Assembly: GCF_019097595.1 (NCBI RefSeq)
Contig: NC_080715.1
Span: 10,062,073 to 10,126,072, forward strand
Origin: Hemibagrus wyckioides
Lineage: Eukaryota; Chordata; Actinopteri; Siluriformes; Bagridae
DNA length: 64,000 nt
Direction of reading: 5' to 3'
Part shown: positions 53,401-64,000 of the stretch, piece after piece
Numbering within the stretch: position 1 is the first letter of the stretch
How the letters are laid out: each line of letters starts with the position of its first letter
The notes under the pieces: generated by a model
Told to the model about the DNA's origin: nothing
The model's database searches: none
The model's input: only the letters and a program-made list of their open reading frames with translations
Position numbers and translations under genes: made by a program

Positions 53401-55694
53401 AGGCTGCGGTATCTCACATCTGGAACCCTAAACCTTATTGGTGGTGAACCTGAAAGACGGTGATATCTGTGGGGCACATTTCAGTTTCCAACAACTGTTA
53501 TCTCTTGGGACATGAAGTAAGAAGCCAGAAGGAATTACTGTACTGCCAAGAAGGTCCAGCAGAAAACGTACTTCCTGTGATAGATGAAATACCACAGACG
53601 ATGTTATATCAGTTCTATACATGCCACCATTGAGCCTGTCCTCACCACCTCAGTAACAGCCTTGTTTTTCATTAGCACCAGTAATGAGCTGAGCAGACTG
53701 CAGACTGTTGTTGGGATGGTTGAAAAGGTCATGAGAGGAAACCCGTCTTCCCTTAAGTGCCTCTTCTCCTAAAAAATCCAGGACGCATGTGGAAGAAATC
53801 ACTGTGTAGTCGTATTTAATTTCTTTTTTTTTCCCCAGAAGGTGCTTCAGGGATAAATGTGTGGTAGACACTGGAATAGCATACTTGCAATAAAATTACA
53901 CTCATGAATGTAAATCTTAACAAACATGATGACAGCCACTGTCAGCATTGCATTTTATGTTCCTCTGCAATATTTTTCTCTGAGTAATATACTTCTATGT
54001 ACAATAGTCTTATTGACTTACAATTGCTTAACAAATGGACAAAAGTATGTGGACATTTGACCTTCACACTCACACGTGGGTTTTGTCCAAACTGTTTGTG
54101 TTAAAGTTGGAAGCACACAATTTTATGGATTTCTTTGTATTCTGTATCATTAAGCTTTGCCTTTGAAAATGCCCCTGTGCATAATATGAGGTTTATGAAA
54201 GACATAGTTTACCAAGGTTGCTCTGAAACAACTTGAGTGGCATGAGCCTTGAGCTCAACTCCAGCCATGATCCAAAATCTAGTTGAAAGTTTTCTTGGAG
54301 GAGTGGAGGTTATTATATAACAGTGAAAGGGACCAAATCTGGAATGGAATGTTCTATAAGCACAATTAGACTAAGTCAAGTTAGAGTGCTTGACCTTTAA
54401 AGCATAATTTACATTCTGATTCTGATCCGCATTGTGATTCACATTCTGATTCTGATCCACATTGTGAATCATATTATGTTCCTGATCCACATTGTGATTC
54501 ACATTCTGATTGTGATCCACATTGTGATTCACATTCTGATTCTGATTCACATTCTGATTCACGTTCTGATTCTGATCCACATTGTGATTCACATTCTGAT
54601 TCTGATCCACATTCTGATTCACACTGTGACTCACATTCTGATTCTGATTCGCATTCTTATTCTTATTCACATTCTGATTCTGATTCGCAATCTGATTCCA
54701 AAGATTGGTGTTCAGTTTGTTTACTCAGCGTGTTTTGAACGAAACCTATCTGGTATAACATGGTGTAATCCATTGTACTGAAGAATTAAGCTTTCTAACA
54801 GCAGAGAAAGTTGTTTTTAAGTGGAAAGGACAAATTTAAAAGTAAAACCCAAGCAACAAATGGTATTTCCATATTATGAGTATGACAATAAAGAGCTCTC
54901 AAACATTTTTGACCAGCTATCAAATGTGTGGCATCATATAAACAGCACATTTGGTGCAGTACTGTTGCCATTTGGTGTAAAATGGGCGTAAATTAAAACG
55001 AGCTCGCAACTGAATGAAACCTAATGATTTTTTTTTTTTTTTTTTTTACAAAAAAAAAGACGGGTTCATTTGATTGAGCTTTGGTACAGTTGATAATAAG
55101 CCAATCACCACTATCTTAGCACACCTCATGTGGCATTAAAGGGTGATGATTTTAATGCTGTGGTATATTCAGAAAATCAAGCCATCTGTGTTAATTTGCA
55201 TTAACATCTCACATGCTTCTGTAAATTTTCAACATCTTTAACTTGTTTAATAGAATGGCAAGAGAAGTGGAAACATGGGCCTTCTGGCATTTTACAGGTT
55301 AATGCAAACCACTGAGACAGTGCCTAATAAATACAGTGTTTCTCATTAGACAGAGAATATATATATCATAAAAATAACTTTAAAAATGACTTATTCTGCC
55401 TGAGGTTCTCGTGTTCAGGGAAAGCTGTAACCACCAGTTCTTTTTCTCTGTGTGTGTTTTCAGCACTTAAGTGTGTGTGTCAGCTGTGCGCGAATCACAC
55501 CTGCGAGACGGAGGCCGAGGGTGCATGCTGGAACTCGGTGATGCTCATCAATGGGAAGGAGGAGGCCGTAAAGTCCTGCCTGTCCCCCAGCGAGCTGAAG
55601 GGACAGGTGTTCTGCTACAGCTCCAAAGATGTGTCAAAACGCAACTGCTGCTTCACTGATTTCTGCAACAACGAAACACTTCACTTACGCCCAG
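46555..55694 (+). CDS. acvr1c: acvr1c (ALK7) type I activin/nodal receptor, first two coding exons only (gene runs out of window)
   Basis: Coding exons 46555-46621 and 55464-55694 join in phase 1 to encode a signal peptide and the extracellular ligand-binding domain of a type I receptor of the ALK4/5/7 group. The segments [34 protein letters not shown] and CCFTDFCNN match ACVR1C best (human: [22 protein letters not shown]). The position directly downstream of acvr1 in the same orientation agrees with the vertebrate ACVR1-ACVR1C pair. The family binds activin B, nodal and GDF ligands with type II receptors and activates SMAD2/3. No membrane, GS or kinase exon was found up to 64,000, so about 80 percent of the protein must lie beyond. 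Acvr1b is the alternative identity and is less likely. Confidence 0.85.
47442..47499. repeat. (GATA)n microsatellite
   Basis: About 14 GATA units. Confidence 0.95.
48480..48760 (+). repeat. Degraded tRNA-derived-type SINE fragment
   Basis: TGTTCGATCCTAAGC resembles a B-box (GTTCGANNC), preceded by GCCTCTCAGCTCCTGGGTCC. Then GAGTACTGTGGTTTCCT, GTGATGGATAGGCATCCCAT and GGGTGTATTCCCATTTCATA follow, and the repeat ends in GATGATGAATGAA. This matches the layout of a family common in fish. Confidence 0.6.
50020..52210. repeat. Satellite/minisatellite array, 30-base period with higher-order structure
   Basis: The basic unit is about 30 bases: TCTGATTCTGATCCACATTG followed by TGATTCACAT. It is itself built from the sub-motif GATTC-A. 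From about 50,041 to 51,340 the 30-base phase never slips. Blocks carrying marker variants (GATTCGCATTG then CACATTATGATT) recur 390 and 480 bases apart, which shows higher-order duplication. After 51,340 units become less regular. Long ORFs on both strands arise because 30 is a multiple of three. No start context, no conserved domain: not a gene. Confidence 0.93.
52230..52345 (+). repeat. SINE-like fragment abutting the satellite
   Basis: GGTGGGCAGTGGTAGCTCGA, then GGGGTTCAAGCCCCAGCACT (B-box-like GTTCAAGCC) and CTAACTACCACTGTTGTGCC, a family that also occurs at 63,330-63,470. Confidence 0.6.
54036..54365 (+). mobile_element. Deleted Tc1-like element relic
   Basis: Left part GGACAAAAGTATGTGGACAT then GTTGGAAGCACACAATTTTA; right part GAGGTTATTATATAACAGTG and GACCAAATCTGGAATGG. 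A fish Tc1-like family with nearly all of the transposase lost. A second copy of this family is at 59,555-60,160. Confidence 0.7.
54390..54700. repeat. Second patch of the GATTCACATTCTGATT satellite
   Basis: Same repeat language as the 50-52 kb array (CACATTCTGATTCTGATCCA units), about 290 bases, beginning right after GACCTTTAAAGCATAATTTA. It generates short ORFs on both strands without meaning. Confidence 0.9.
55464..55694 (+). CDS. acvr1c: acvr1c coding exon 2: ligand-binding ectodomain
   Basis: 231 bases, phase 1 to phase 1, acceptor GTTTTCAG, donor GTACCGTG. It encodes A then [62 protein letters not shown]. Ten cysteines fit the three-finger receptor fold, and there are sequons at NHT and NET. 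This exon is single in acvr1c, in contrast to the tripled counterpart in acvr1, although its phases are just as symmetric. Confidence 0.92.
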
Positions 55695-56494
55695 GTACCG
55701 TGCCTTGAGAGACCATCCCCTGAGAGATGATTTGATTTAATATACTATAAGTGAAGAGGTACTGTAGTGTTTCTTAAGCTCTAGTCTCCCAGGAGGACAA
55801 ATACTATGGCGCTATGGCGCTAACTTATATATAATTATAACTTATATATATATATACAGACAAACACACACGCACATTTACCAGCATATCATTAAACCTA
55901 CCATATAGGTAGAGCAGATATTCATTTGATAAGATTATTCTGGTGGTAGAGCTGACATGTTGACGCTGGTGTGTATTGTTCAGGAGTGTTTCAGACACAG
56001 CAGCATTACATGAGAATTTAACAGAAAAAACGGTCCATCAAACAAAATATTCAGCCGACAGCAATTCTGTGTGCGTGTGTGCGTGTGTGTGTGTGAATAA
56101 AAATAAACCATGTCTGATTCATCATAATGCTCAGTTATTTTATAGAGTACTTCTGACTCAGTGTCTACTACTTCAGTACATAATCTCACCTAGACTTGAA
56201 CCTTAGAACTGCTGCTGTTTTTACAAAGACTGTCTTGTGCTTATTCCATGTATTTTGCTCATACTTTTCACACGTAGACATCGTGCTGTTTGTTAATAAG
56301 GCTTTATAATCACACTCAAAGAAAAAGATGAGTTTTGAGTGTGGCGATTCTCAGGATTTTTTATTCATGTCATGTCAGGGTCATTTTTCTAGCAACGGTT
56401 GCCAGTTCTTCTGGCTTGTTTTTGTTTAAAGCATTATAGTAATAAACCTGAACTAAACTGAATAACTCTATACCTTAAACTGATAAAATGTCCA

Positions 56495-57110
56495 GTTAGT
56501 AGTAGTTGCAATATAAGTATTTGGACAGTGTGACAATTTTCAATTTTGGACAGTGTCACAATTTTCATAATTTTGTCTCTGTGCATCACCACAGTGGATG
56601 GATTTGAATGAAGCACTCAAGATGTGATTAAAGTGCAGGCTTTCAGCTTTAATTCAAGTGGCTTAACCCTTCCAGTCTTATCCGCAAAGGCCTGGTATTG
56701 GAGCAGGTTTTCATTCTAACCAAGCAGAAGCCACACCTGAATTTACTGAAAGCTAAAAGTCGATTGAAAGTCAACTCATTAAACAGGTGGACTCTTGCTT
56801 GACTGGAAAGAAAACCAGCACTCACACTGGCCCTTTTTTACAAAGTCCCTCCATTTTCACAGGCTCAGAAGTAATTGGACAATTGACTGATGAGCAGTTT
56901 CATGGCCGGTACTTGGCCTTTAAGGCATAATTCTGATGCTAATTTTGATTTGTATCCTGATTTGCATTCTGAATCTGATTAAAATTCTGATTATTAAACA
57001 TAATTGGACAGTAGACTGTTAAGCTGTTACATTATGGAGGTAAAAAAGCGTCTGAATTTGATTCAAAATTCTCAATCGGCAGGTGTGGACTTGCACTAGG
57101 CAAAATATAA
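56495..57110. mobile_element. Nested transposon relics: Tc1-like noncoding piece split by a MITE
   Basis: The outer element pieces are AGTATTTGGACAGTGTGACA near 56,516 and AGAAGTAATTGGACAATTGA near 56,866. Between them lies an insert at about 56,668-56,845 with opposing motifs: GGAGCAGGTTTTCATTCTAA at left, and GAAAGAAAACCAGCACTCAC followed by TGGCCC at right. This has the form of a palindromic MITE. A decayed satellite-like stretch (TTCTGATGCTAATTTTGATT) follows at 56,925-57,000. Confidence 0.6.
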
Positions 57111-59554
57111 GCAACCAGTTTGGGGTCCTCAGGAACCCAGGGCTTCCTAAAAATACAATTTATTTATATTAATACTAAATAATATATGCTGAAAATGTTT
57201 ATATTGATTGTTAGGGCCCCATTTGTATATTTTGCCATTTTTCCTAACACTAAATCTGCCCCTGTCAATCCGAGTGGCCAGATCAACAATTTGGTGCATT
57301 CTTTAAAAGAAGGAATGTGCTGGTGTGTGTGTGTGTGTGCGCAAGTGTGTATCATGTCCCTGCCCAGGATAAAGTGCTTGCAGAGCATGAATAAATCATG
57401 TTTGTGCTAATAGACTAAATCATTGTCTAATTCTCTCTCAATCCTAAGAATGAAACACGACTTGAAATACAGGGTAAGTCTTTTTTGTGTGTATGAGCAT
57501 GTGCGAGCTCAAATTTTGACCCCTGGCAGACGAGAAAGACGTTGATCCTCTCATGCTGAGCTGTGATATAATATCCTGGCAGGGTTATCTCCCAGCTGAG
57601 AGTTATTAATACTCCACTATGGTCTAATGGGAGGTGAGCAAACTCACACTGAGCACTGGCATTGCAGATACACTCTGCTAAGGATAATGCACTAGATCGG
57701 CTACTTGAAACGTCCGCTTATGCCAGTCTTTAATGACAGAGTGATTAGAGCTCATTGCTGCCTTTGAGTGAAATAAGGAAATTTTAGTCAAGGATATACC
57801 TGAAACTATTTAAACTGTCATTAACTATGCTATACTAAAGCGGTCAGTAACTGTTTGTGATCATAGCTATTAGTACAGAATATTATTGATCATTACAATA
57901 AACACAGTGTATTATTACAGCGTGTTTTATATAGATGATCACTTAGATTTTTTACACTTTGGATTAGTGAGCTGCTAATCTTGAGATGTTTCCATGCTCT
58001 CTCCTTTCAGGATGAACTCGGATATTACACTACAGGTGATGAGATCATGACATTGCCTTCTGATCCCCATGAACCTGTTTCATGTAATGGCACATGGCTC
58101 TAAAAAACACCCTTGCAGGATTTTGTAGGATTTTAAAAGCTTTTTTTTTTTTTTATTGATATCAAGTACTATGAGTCAGTACTTGTTTTCTATGAGTCCT
58201 TATTCATTTTAAATAAGGTAGTCTTGCTATGCCGTGTCCACAGTTTCCCTTGAAATGCTTCTTGAGCGATGGTCTAATGTGAGAAATGTAAGGGTTAGAT
58301 TAGCCAGCCCACACTACAAGATTCAGAATGAAATTTTTATTCAGTCTATGGTGAAAGAGAGAAGAGAGAATACTGATACTCGTGGCAAATTAAATGAATG
58401 CAGGTGCATCAATATCTAGCAATAAAATGATTGTTGGGCTCAAAGTCAGAAAGCGTGCGTGGATTGTTTTCTCTTCCAAAGTCTTTAAGAGAGAAAACTG
58501 TTTTTAAAAAAGCTAAGGGACAAACATTTGTGAGGGTCAAACCCAAGACCTCCTTTACATCAAAAGCATCAATAGTTTAGTGCATGTAGACACTGGAAGG
58601 TCAGAAGACCAGCATTAACCAAATTAGATGCCAATCATGGATGTAGATTGTGTGGGATTTTAAAAGACTTGACAAATATGCCTAGTTTCCTTCTGGTCTT
58701 TCTTTTATATTTAGTTTTTAGCAAATGGTGTGTACTTATTCTGCAGACCATTCAAATGTTTAAAGGTTTTACAGACAACTCCATTTTAGCCTTTAGTTCT
58801 ATTACTTTCACTTGTTCTCCTTCTCTCCTCACATTAAATTTTGTCAATTTGTTAACTGCTGTGGCAGTCAGAAAGCCTAAATCTGGAAACTAAAATTACT
58901 TTTAAATATCTCCATTAGAGTGTGTTTCGAGATAATTTGCTGTCTGCTCTGTTCAAATGAACGTTGACTTTATCTGAAAAGTTCCCATTCCACTCTTACA
59001 AATCTTAATGGAAGCACCTGGATTCAACACTATATATCCTGACTGAACGTTAGTATTGGGTACGTTGATTCGTTTTCAGGATCTCAATTTAGAAAACGAA
59101 TCTGTTTTGTTTTTAAGTTAAATTTAGATCACGAGATGGTTCATTTACATTTAGCAGATGCTCTTATGCAGAGTTTCGTACAAAAGTGTTTTGTAGTCTA
59201 GATCAAAAACGTCTTGTGAGGATACTTGCCATAACTGAAGGAGCAGAAATTCTACAGGCAAAACTAACCAGGCAGTCGGAGTAACAGAGTGCAGTGCATT
59301 TAATTATAAGGCAAGCTGGCGGACTCATATGCCATTGCCATAAAGACTGGTAAAAAAATGCTGCAACACCTGGCAATAGTAACTGGACAGATTTTCGATG
59401 CACAGATCTGGAAGGAGATTTTAAGGCAACCGTCTACCATGAGGTGAAATCTAGTTGAAATCCTTGGGTCTTTTCTATGACTCTGGTTAATTGAGTTAAT
59501 TCAGTTAAATGATTCATTTCCACTGTAATAATACTAGTGCATAAGCAATATGTT

Positions 59555-60160
59555 CAGGAGTATCTGGACCCCTGACCATCACAACCATGTGGTTGTTCCT
59601 CAAACATTTACGCCATTTGGCAGATGCTCTTATCCAGAGTGACTTACATTTTATCTCAGTTTATACATCTGAGCAACTGAGGTTTTAACGGCTTTGCTTT
59701 GGGGTCCAGGAGTGCAGCTTAGTGGACCTGGGATTTAAGCTCACAACCTTCCAATTAGTAGCCCAACGCCTTAACCACTAAGCTACCACATCCCCCAAAT
59801 TTTTATTTTTTTTTGCTAACAAACCATTACAACAAAGTTAGAAGCACCAGCAAGGAGTTTCAGCATGATAACTCTTCTATTCATGACAACATGGCTTGTT
59901 AAGGCTGAGATGGAAGTGTCCTGCACAGAGCCCTGACTCCTTTAAGATAAACAGGAACACTGACTGTGCACCAGGCCTTCTCACCTGACAACAGTGCCTG
60001 ACCTCGCTAATGCTCTTATGGCTAAATAGGCAAATCCCTACAGCCATGCTCCAAAATGTAGTGTAAAGCCCTCCTAGAATAGTAGAGGTTATAATAACAG
60101 TAAAGGCAGGACTAAATCTGGAAGGGGATGTTCACCAAGCACATGTGGGTGTGATGGTCA
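59555..60160 (+). mobile_element. Tc1-like relic with nested dispersed repeat
   Basis: The outer relic has CTGACCATCACAACCATGTG near 59,572 and, after 59,815, GCCTGACCTCGCTAATGCTC (the CDLTNAL-like tail), AATGTAGTGTAAAGCCCTCC and a closing GGGTGTGATGGTCAG. A dispersed fish repeat is inserted at about 59,608-59,800 (TTTGGCAGATGCTCTTATCC, GGACCTGGGATTTAAGCTCA, AACCACTAAGCTACCACATC). Fragments of the inserted family also lie at 59,142-59,180 and 44,978-45,005. Confidence 0.65.
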
Positions 60161-63100
60161 GTTTCTGACCAACAAATTCTTCTCAAAATGTGGGCTTCAG
60201 AAACTCAATCTGACAACAATGAATCCTTGGAGTTACACAGGAAGCATCACAGGCCATGATGGTGCCATACATGATTTTTTTGGAAGTGCCAAGGTGCTTT
60301 GGAATCTTTTTTTTAACTTCACTACATTATTGTCCACCATCAAACATAGGCCTCCATTTGCCTCCAAAAAGCATCAGAGCCTGCTACTTTTACACCACAA
60401 TTACACTATGTGCAGTCCCCACTTCATAATCAGAGGGTCAGATTGCCTAGCCAGGTTCTCTTCAAATACACTAGTCGATCTCACCTATTATTTGTCAGCA
60501 CACGATGTTTTTGAGGGCTCAAATATGCCATGCTGTGACCCTACCCAACATTCCTGTGACAGATGTTGACACTATGTTATATATTAATAGACCTATGAAC
60601 TTCTCGAATGTGATGTGGAAGTGCTCGCCAACTAGCGGATCACTGACCAGCTGTTTATGTGCCTCCAGAGTACAGGTATGCCAGGCTGCCTCGATCACTT
60701 AGGATGACAAGAATGGCCTGAAGATGAGCGTGATGTAGAGGCGCCTTAACCATGTAAAGTCATAGTCACAGTCACGAGGAGAGAACTTTTGGTTCTCTTA
60801 AAGGGAATAAGCAATGGGAATGCGCTACTAGCTCTAAAGAAACTCGACCTGTTGATTGTCCAGTCAGTAAAACTTTAAGAAAGCTTTGAGTTTTCTGTGC
60901 TCTTTGTCTGAGTTCAGTAGGCCAAAGCACTGCCATGTAAAACGCTGAAAGCCTTGGTGGATACAATATAAAAACAGTAAATCTGGCTAATTATTCAGCA
61001 CTTAAGTGCCTACAGCTTCTTTTATTTAAAAAAATAATATACATTTAAAAGCCTGCTGGCTCAAAAACCTGGTCCTAATCCTTCTTTCTTAGATTTCTTA
61101 AAACTTTAATCATGTTAAAAGTATTCTCTGCATGTGGTGTTGCATGTTATGAATGCCAGAAAGTCACAAGACCACCTTGTTAGAGTTTGGGTTTTGTCAT
61201 GGCTTTTAAAAAATCTAGGTGCTTTTCTGTAAGTCCTTGAGTCACATTCTATTTTTATGGAAGCAGGACAATCTACTTGTGACCAGTGAGCATATAAAAG
61301 CCTTTTGCTTTTGCTATTTTACACAAAGCTGTACAATTTTTCGGGAACGTTCTTTCTCTAATGAGCAGGCATCCTCGGGATTCAGCTGTGGCTGAATGTG
61401 TGAAATCCCTGAATAAACCTGTTTGACCATCCGGTTCTGCTATAATAGATTTTAGTCCATGGGTGACCGGCAGGCGTGACTGAAAAGCTCGACTCTCTAT
61501 TTGGCAGCCCGTCACTGCATCAGGACTGTACTGTCTGTTACCATGGTTATTGTTACCATGGATTGTGTACTGAAGCATAAAGGGGCCCGAATGGCACTTT
61601 GGGAGGGAGGAAAAACACATTATACTAAAATATATAAATAAAAGTCTAAAAACTGGTCATACAGGTTAAGAGAGAGTACTCGACTTTTTGCTCCTGGGGA
61701 ATTTTTGAGTGGATGTCTGAAACAATTCGGTTTTGATTCCTGTTCAGCGTTTGTAGTTGGTCCGCCTACACAGTACAGAAGGGATGAGCCGCAGCCGGGC
61801 CATCCCTGTTTTTACTTGACTTGTGCTTGCAGATCAATAAATGACACTGCCAGGCTGAAACTCTTGTGCAGACTAACAGAGGTTGATGGGTTTTTGTGGG
61901 GTTGTGGAAGCAATTAATTGAACTGCTTCTGTTGCCTTGAAATAATGAATGCAAATAGTAGGAAAACATCCAAACGCACCCCCCTCCAAAAAAAAGGGAT
62001 TTAGTAGTGTAAGGTTGATTCATAGTTGTTAGAATCCTTTTCCTTGGTGAACGTTCATGCTGCTTTCTTTCCTAGTTCAGAGATATGTTTGATGATATAA
62101 TGGTATATGGTAACTACATATTTCTTTTATCTATTCTAGCTACCCAGGGGTCCACAAAAACATAACCAGCAATTAGAGCAGAGGAAATGATAATCCACTA
62201 TTATCAAAGCTAATGTATGTAATATCAATGTATCATGTTTTGGAAGGCTTTGAGATCACAACTTTCTTTTTCTATAGTTTTAGTTTCTATAGCAAACACT
62301 ATACAAACAGACACACACTCTCTCTCTCTCTCTCTCTCTCGATTCCTGTTGAGGGAGTTGTGTGAAATAAAAGCAATCTGCACCTAACTGATCGAGCAAG
62401 CACTTGACAACACGTTGACTTTTCTAAAGTCCAAACCAAAAAGGACTGACCCATATGTCTTGGGCACTAAGGTCGCTGGATTAGCCCATTAACTTTGGGA
62501 CTTTTCGATTACCACATATTGAGCATAGCAGTAAGCTCGTCCCAAACACCTGTTTTTTTGTGCCGGTGCAAACAATAAGGTTTACTATGTACCATAACCC
62601 CTGGGAACACCTCAGTGTGGTGTTCTATGACATTAGTGCGCCCGTGTAGAGGCGAGAACACTTTGGAAAATTCCTGCTCCAGCTTGGCAACCTCCGTGAG
62701 AAGGGAAAGTGAGAGGTGCTGATGCCACCGTTTTTAGATGTATCCCTGTTCACACCTCCTTCCTCTCTGGAATGACCATCTCTAATGGCCTTTGGCTACC
62801 TCTCTCCATGCTCTCTCCAGACTCAGGTGGTAAATTTGCCTCGACCTACCTCTGTTCATTCACCTGACCTTACAGTCCCAAAATCTTTGACTCGCTGTGT
62901 GACCTCATGGGACCCTTGCCATGATACAATACAATGTGATTTTGATTCTCGAATCTATTTCTATTCACTATGGAACTAAACAATACTACTTTGACATTTT
63001 AATGTTTGATGGTATCCCTGAATCTGATATGATTTAGTAGCTTCCATCTAATATTTTAACTTTAACTTTGGTCACATTCTGGAGTTGGTCTACCACTGAC

Positions 63101-63269
63101 ATAGAGAAGGACTTTTTAAAAAACAAAAACAAACAAAAACATATTAGCATATTATTACAGGCACCTTGCTAGCCTTACATATAACAGAATAAAAATGTCC
63201 ACGCAAGGCAATGAGTTATAATCAGTAATAATCAATTTATAATTGTTGTCTCATTTCATTTCATTCATT

Positions 63270-63475
63270 GCCCTATAAATTGGTCATCTATCCAAAACAC
63301 TGTGTTGTTACTTTTGTTGGTTTACTTTTGTTGGTTGAGGGATCAGGGTTTGCACCCCAGGACTGCCAAGCTGCCACTATTGGGCCCTTGAGCAAGGCCC
63401 TTAACACCCTCACTGCTCCAGGGGTGCTGTATCATGGCCGACTCTATTGTATATGTGACAAATAAAGGCTTCTAT
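63270..63475 (+). repeat. SINE-like dispersed repeat
   Basis: GGTTGAGGGATCAGGGTTTG, GCCAAGCTGCCACTATTGGG, CCCTTGAGCAAGGCCCTTAA and TGACAAATAAAGGCTTCTAT, a widespread fish family. The apparent ORF across it is not a gene. Confidence 0.65.
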
Positions 63476-64000
63476 TCTATACCATTCTATTCCTAGTAAA
63501 TGCTTGCACACTGTAACACTCCTAACACGTCATGGTAAATGTTACTTCTTAACAATGATGCTTTTTACTCATTATTGAATCAGTAATGCAGATTAAAGGA
63601 TCATGATATAACAGTATAAATATTACTAACAATATAAATAACAATTAAATAATTTAATTTAAAAGGTAGCTAGTTGACTCAGATATTGGTTCTAATGTTA
63701 TACTCTATATTTGTACTTGAGTGAAAAAGTTTGTTTACCTTTAAGAAAAAGCCTCCAGGCATTTCATGTGTTAGGAATGATATCAAATCAGAATAACACT
63801 TAAAAAGTTTCTGAATGCGTTCACCCTTGTATATAACTGAGCCGAACTCTTTTGTATTCTCAGAGAATCTTTTCAGTATTTATTGCCATCGCCCCTCTTC
63901 CTGACATTTCTGTTCTAACGTTATCAGACTGTTTGCCCAATCTTCGCCCTTTCTTCTTGACATATCTGTGAGATGTCAGGTTTGGAGACTGGGAGTCACT

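Larger units (their letters stand above)
46622..55463 (+). other. acvr1c intron 1
   Basis: 8.8-kb intron holding (GATA)n at 47,442-47,499, a SINE-like repeat at 48,480-48,760, a large 30-bp-period satellite at 50,020-52,210, a SINE-like fragment at 52,230-52,345, a Tc1 relic at 54,036-54,365 and a second satellite patch at 54,405-54,700. Stretches 48.8-50.0 and 52.4-54.0 kb show nothing else recognisable. Confidence 0.6.
55695..64000 (+). other. acvr1c intron 2 (to window end)
   Basis: No sequence resembling the acvr1c membrane, GS or kinase exons was found. It holds repeat relics at 56,495-57,110, 59,130-59,190, 59,555-60,160 and 63,270-63,475, and (CT)n at about 62,318-62,340. The rest is A/T-rich with no recognised feature. 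The intron label is inferred from the open phase-1 donor at 55,695. Confidence 0.55.

Noticed and set aside
60219..60702. ORFs of 116 and 65 codons in acvr1c intron 2
   Set aside because: No recognised domain. They lie next to a transposon relic and overlap each other in different frames. Likely decayed repeat or chance.
55695..64000. Membrane, GS or kinase exons of acvr1c in the last 8 kb
   Set aside because: Searched for the [23 protein letters not shown] and ALRIKKT signatures in the listed frames and found none. The remaining exons must be beyond the window.

Overview
The window is vertebrate nuclear DNA, most likely from a teleost fish. It shows spliced genes with GT-AG introns, very abundant microsatellites, several decayed Tc1/mariner transposons, and interspersed repeats of types common in fish genomes. 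The repeat mix resembles otophysan or catfish genomes, but the species cannot be fixed from the sequence. Two genes are supported, both on the + strand and both encoding TGF-beta superfamily type I receptor serine/threonine kinases. They are acvr1 (ALK2; start codon 24,497, stop 39,864) and the first two coding exons of acvr1c (ALK7; 46,555 onward, running off the window). From memory, human ACVR1 and ACVR1C are neighbours on chromosome 2 in the same order and orientation, so the pair looks like conserved synteny.

The main discovery is in acvr1. The family normally has one extracellular ligand-binding domain encoded by one exon. Here there are three consecutive intact exons for that domain (25,059-25,316; 26,214-26,459; 26,830-27,093). 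Each has consensus splice sites, each is phase 1 at both ends, and each keeps all ten cysteines of the three-finger fold. Splicing all eleven coding exons gives one uninterrupted 676-codon frame (675 residues), predicting a receptor with three ligand-binding modules on one transmembrane segment, GS box and kinase. Skipping the first two copies restores a normal 507-residue ALK2. The copies have diverged: the third is closest to ordinary ALK2 and the first is the most altered. They are therefore not an assembly duplicate. The window cannot show whether they are spliced together or used as alternatives.

Layout: 1-970 is a TTC-based minisatellite. 1-24 kb has no recognisable coding exon; it holds a possible 5' noncoding exon or promoter of acvr1 near 4.2-4.6 kb, many microsatellites, a TIR-bounded element (1.76-2.19 kb), Tc1 relics (7.9-8.5 and 19.6-20.1 kb), a perfect AT-rich inverted repeat (9.89-10.09 kb) and a TIR element (22.76-23.23 kb). 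24.5-40.7 kb is acvr1 with its 3' UTR and polyadenylation signal. 40.7-46.2 kb is intergenic with decayed transposons. 46.2-46.6 kb is a GC-rich acvr1c promoter and first exon, with a start-stop upstream ORF three bases before the main start codon. 46.6-55.5 kb is acvr1c intron 1, holding a 2.2-kb satellite built on a 30-bp period. 55.46-55.69 kb is the single acvr1c ligand-binding exon. 55.7-64 kb is intron 2 with nested transposon relics; no transmembrane or kinase exon of acvr1c was found.

In family terms, both proteins would sit at the plasma membrane, pair with type II receptors, be phosphorylated in the GS box and signal through SMADs: BMP-type SMAD1/5/8 for ACVR1, and SMAD2/3 for ACVR1C.
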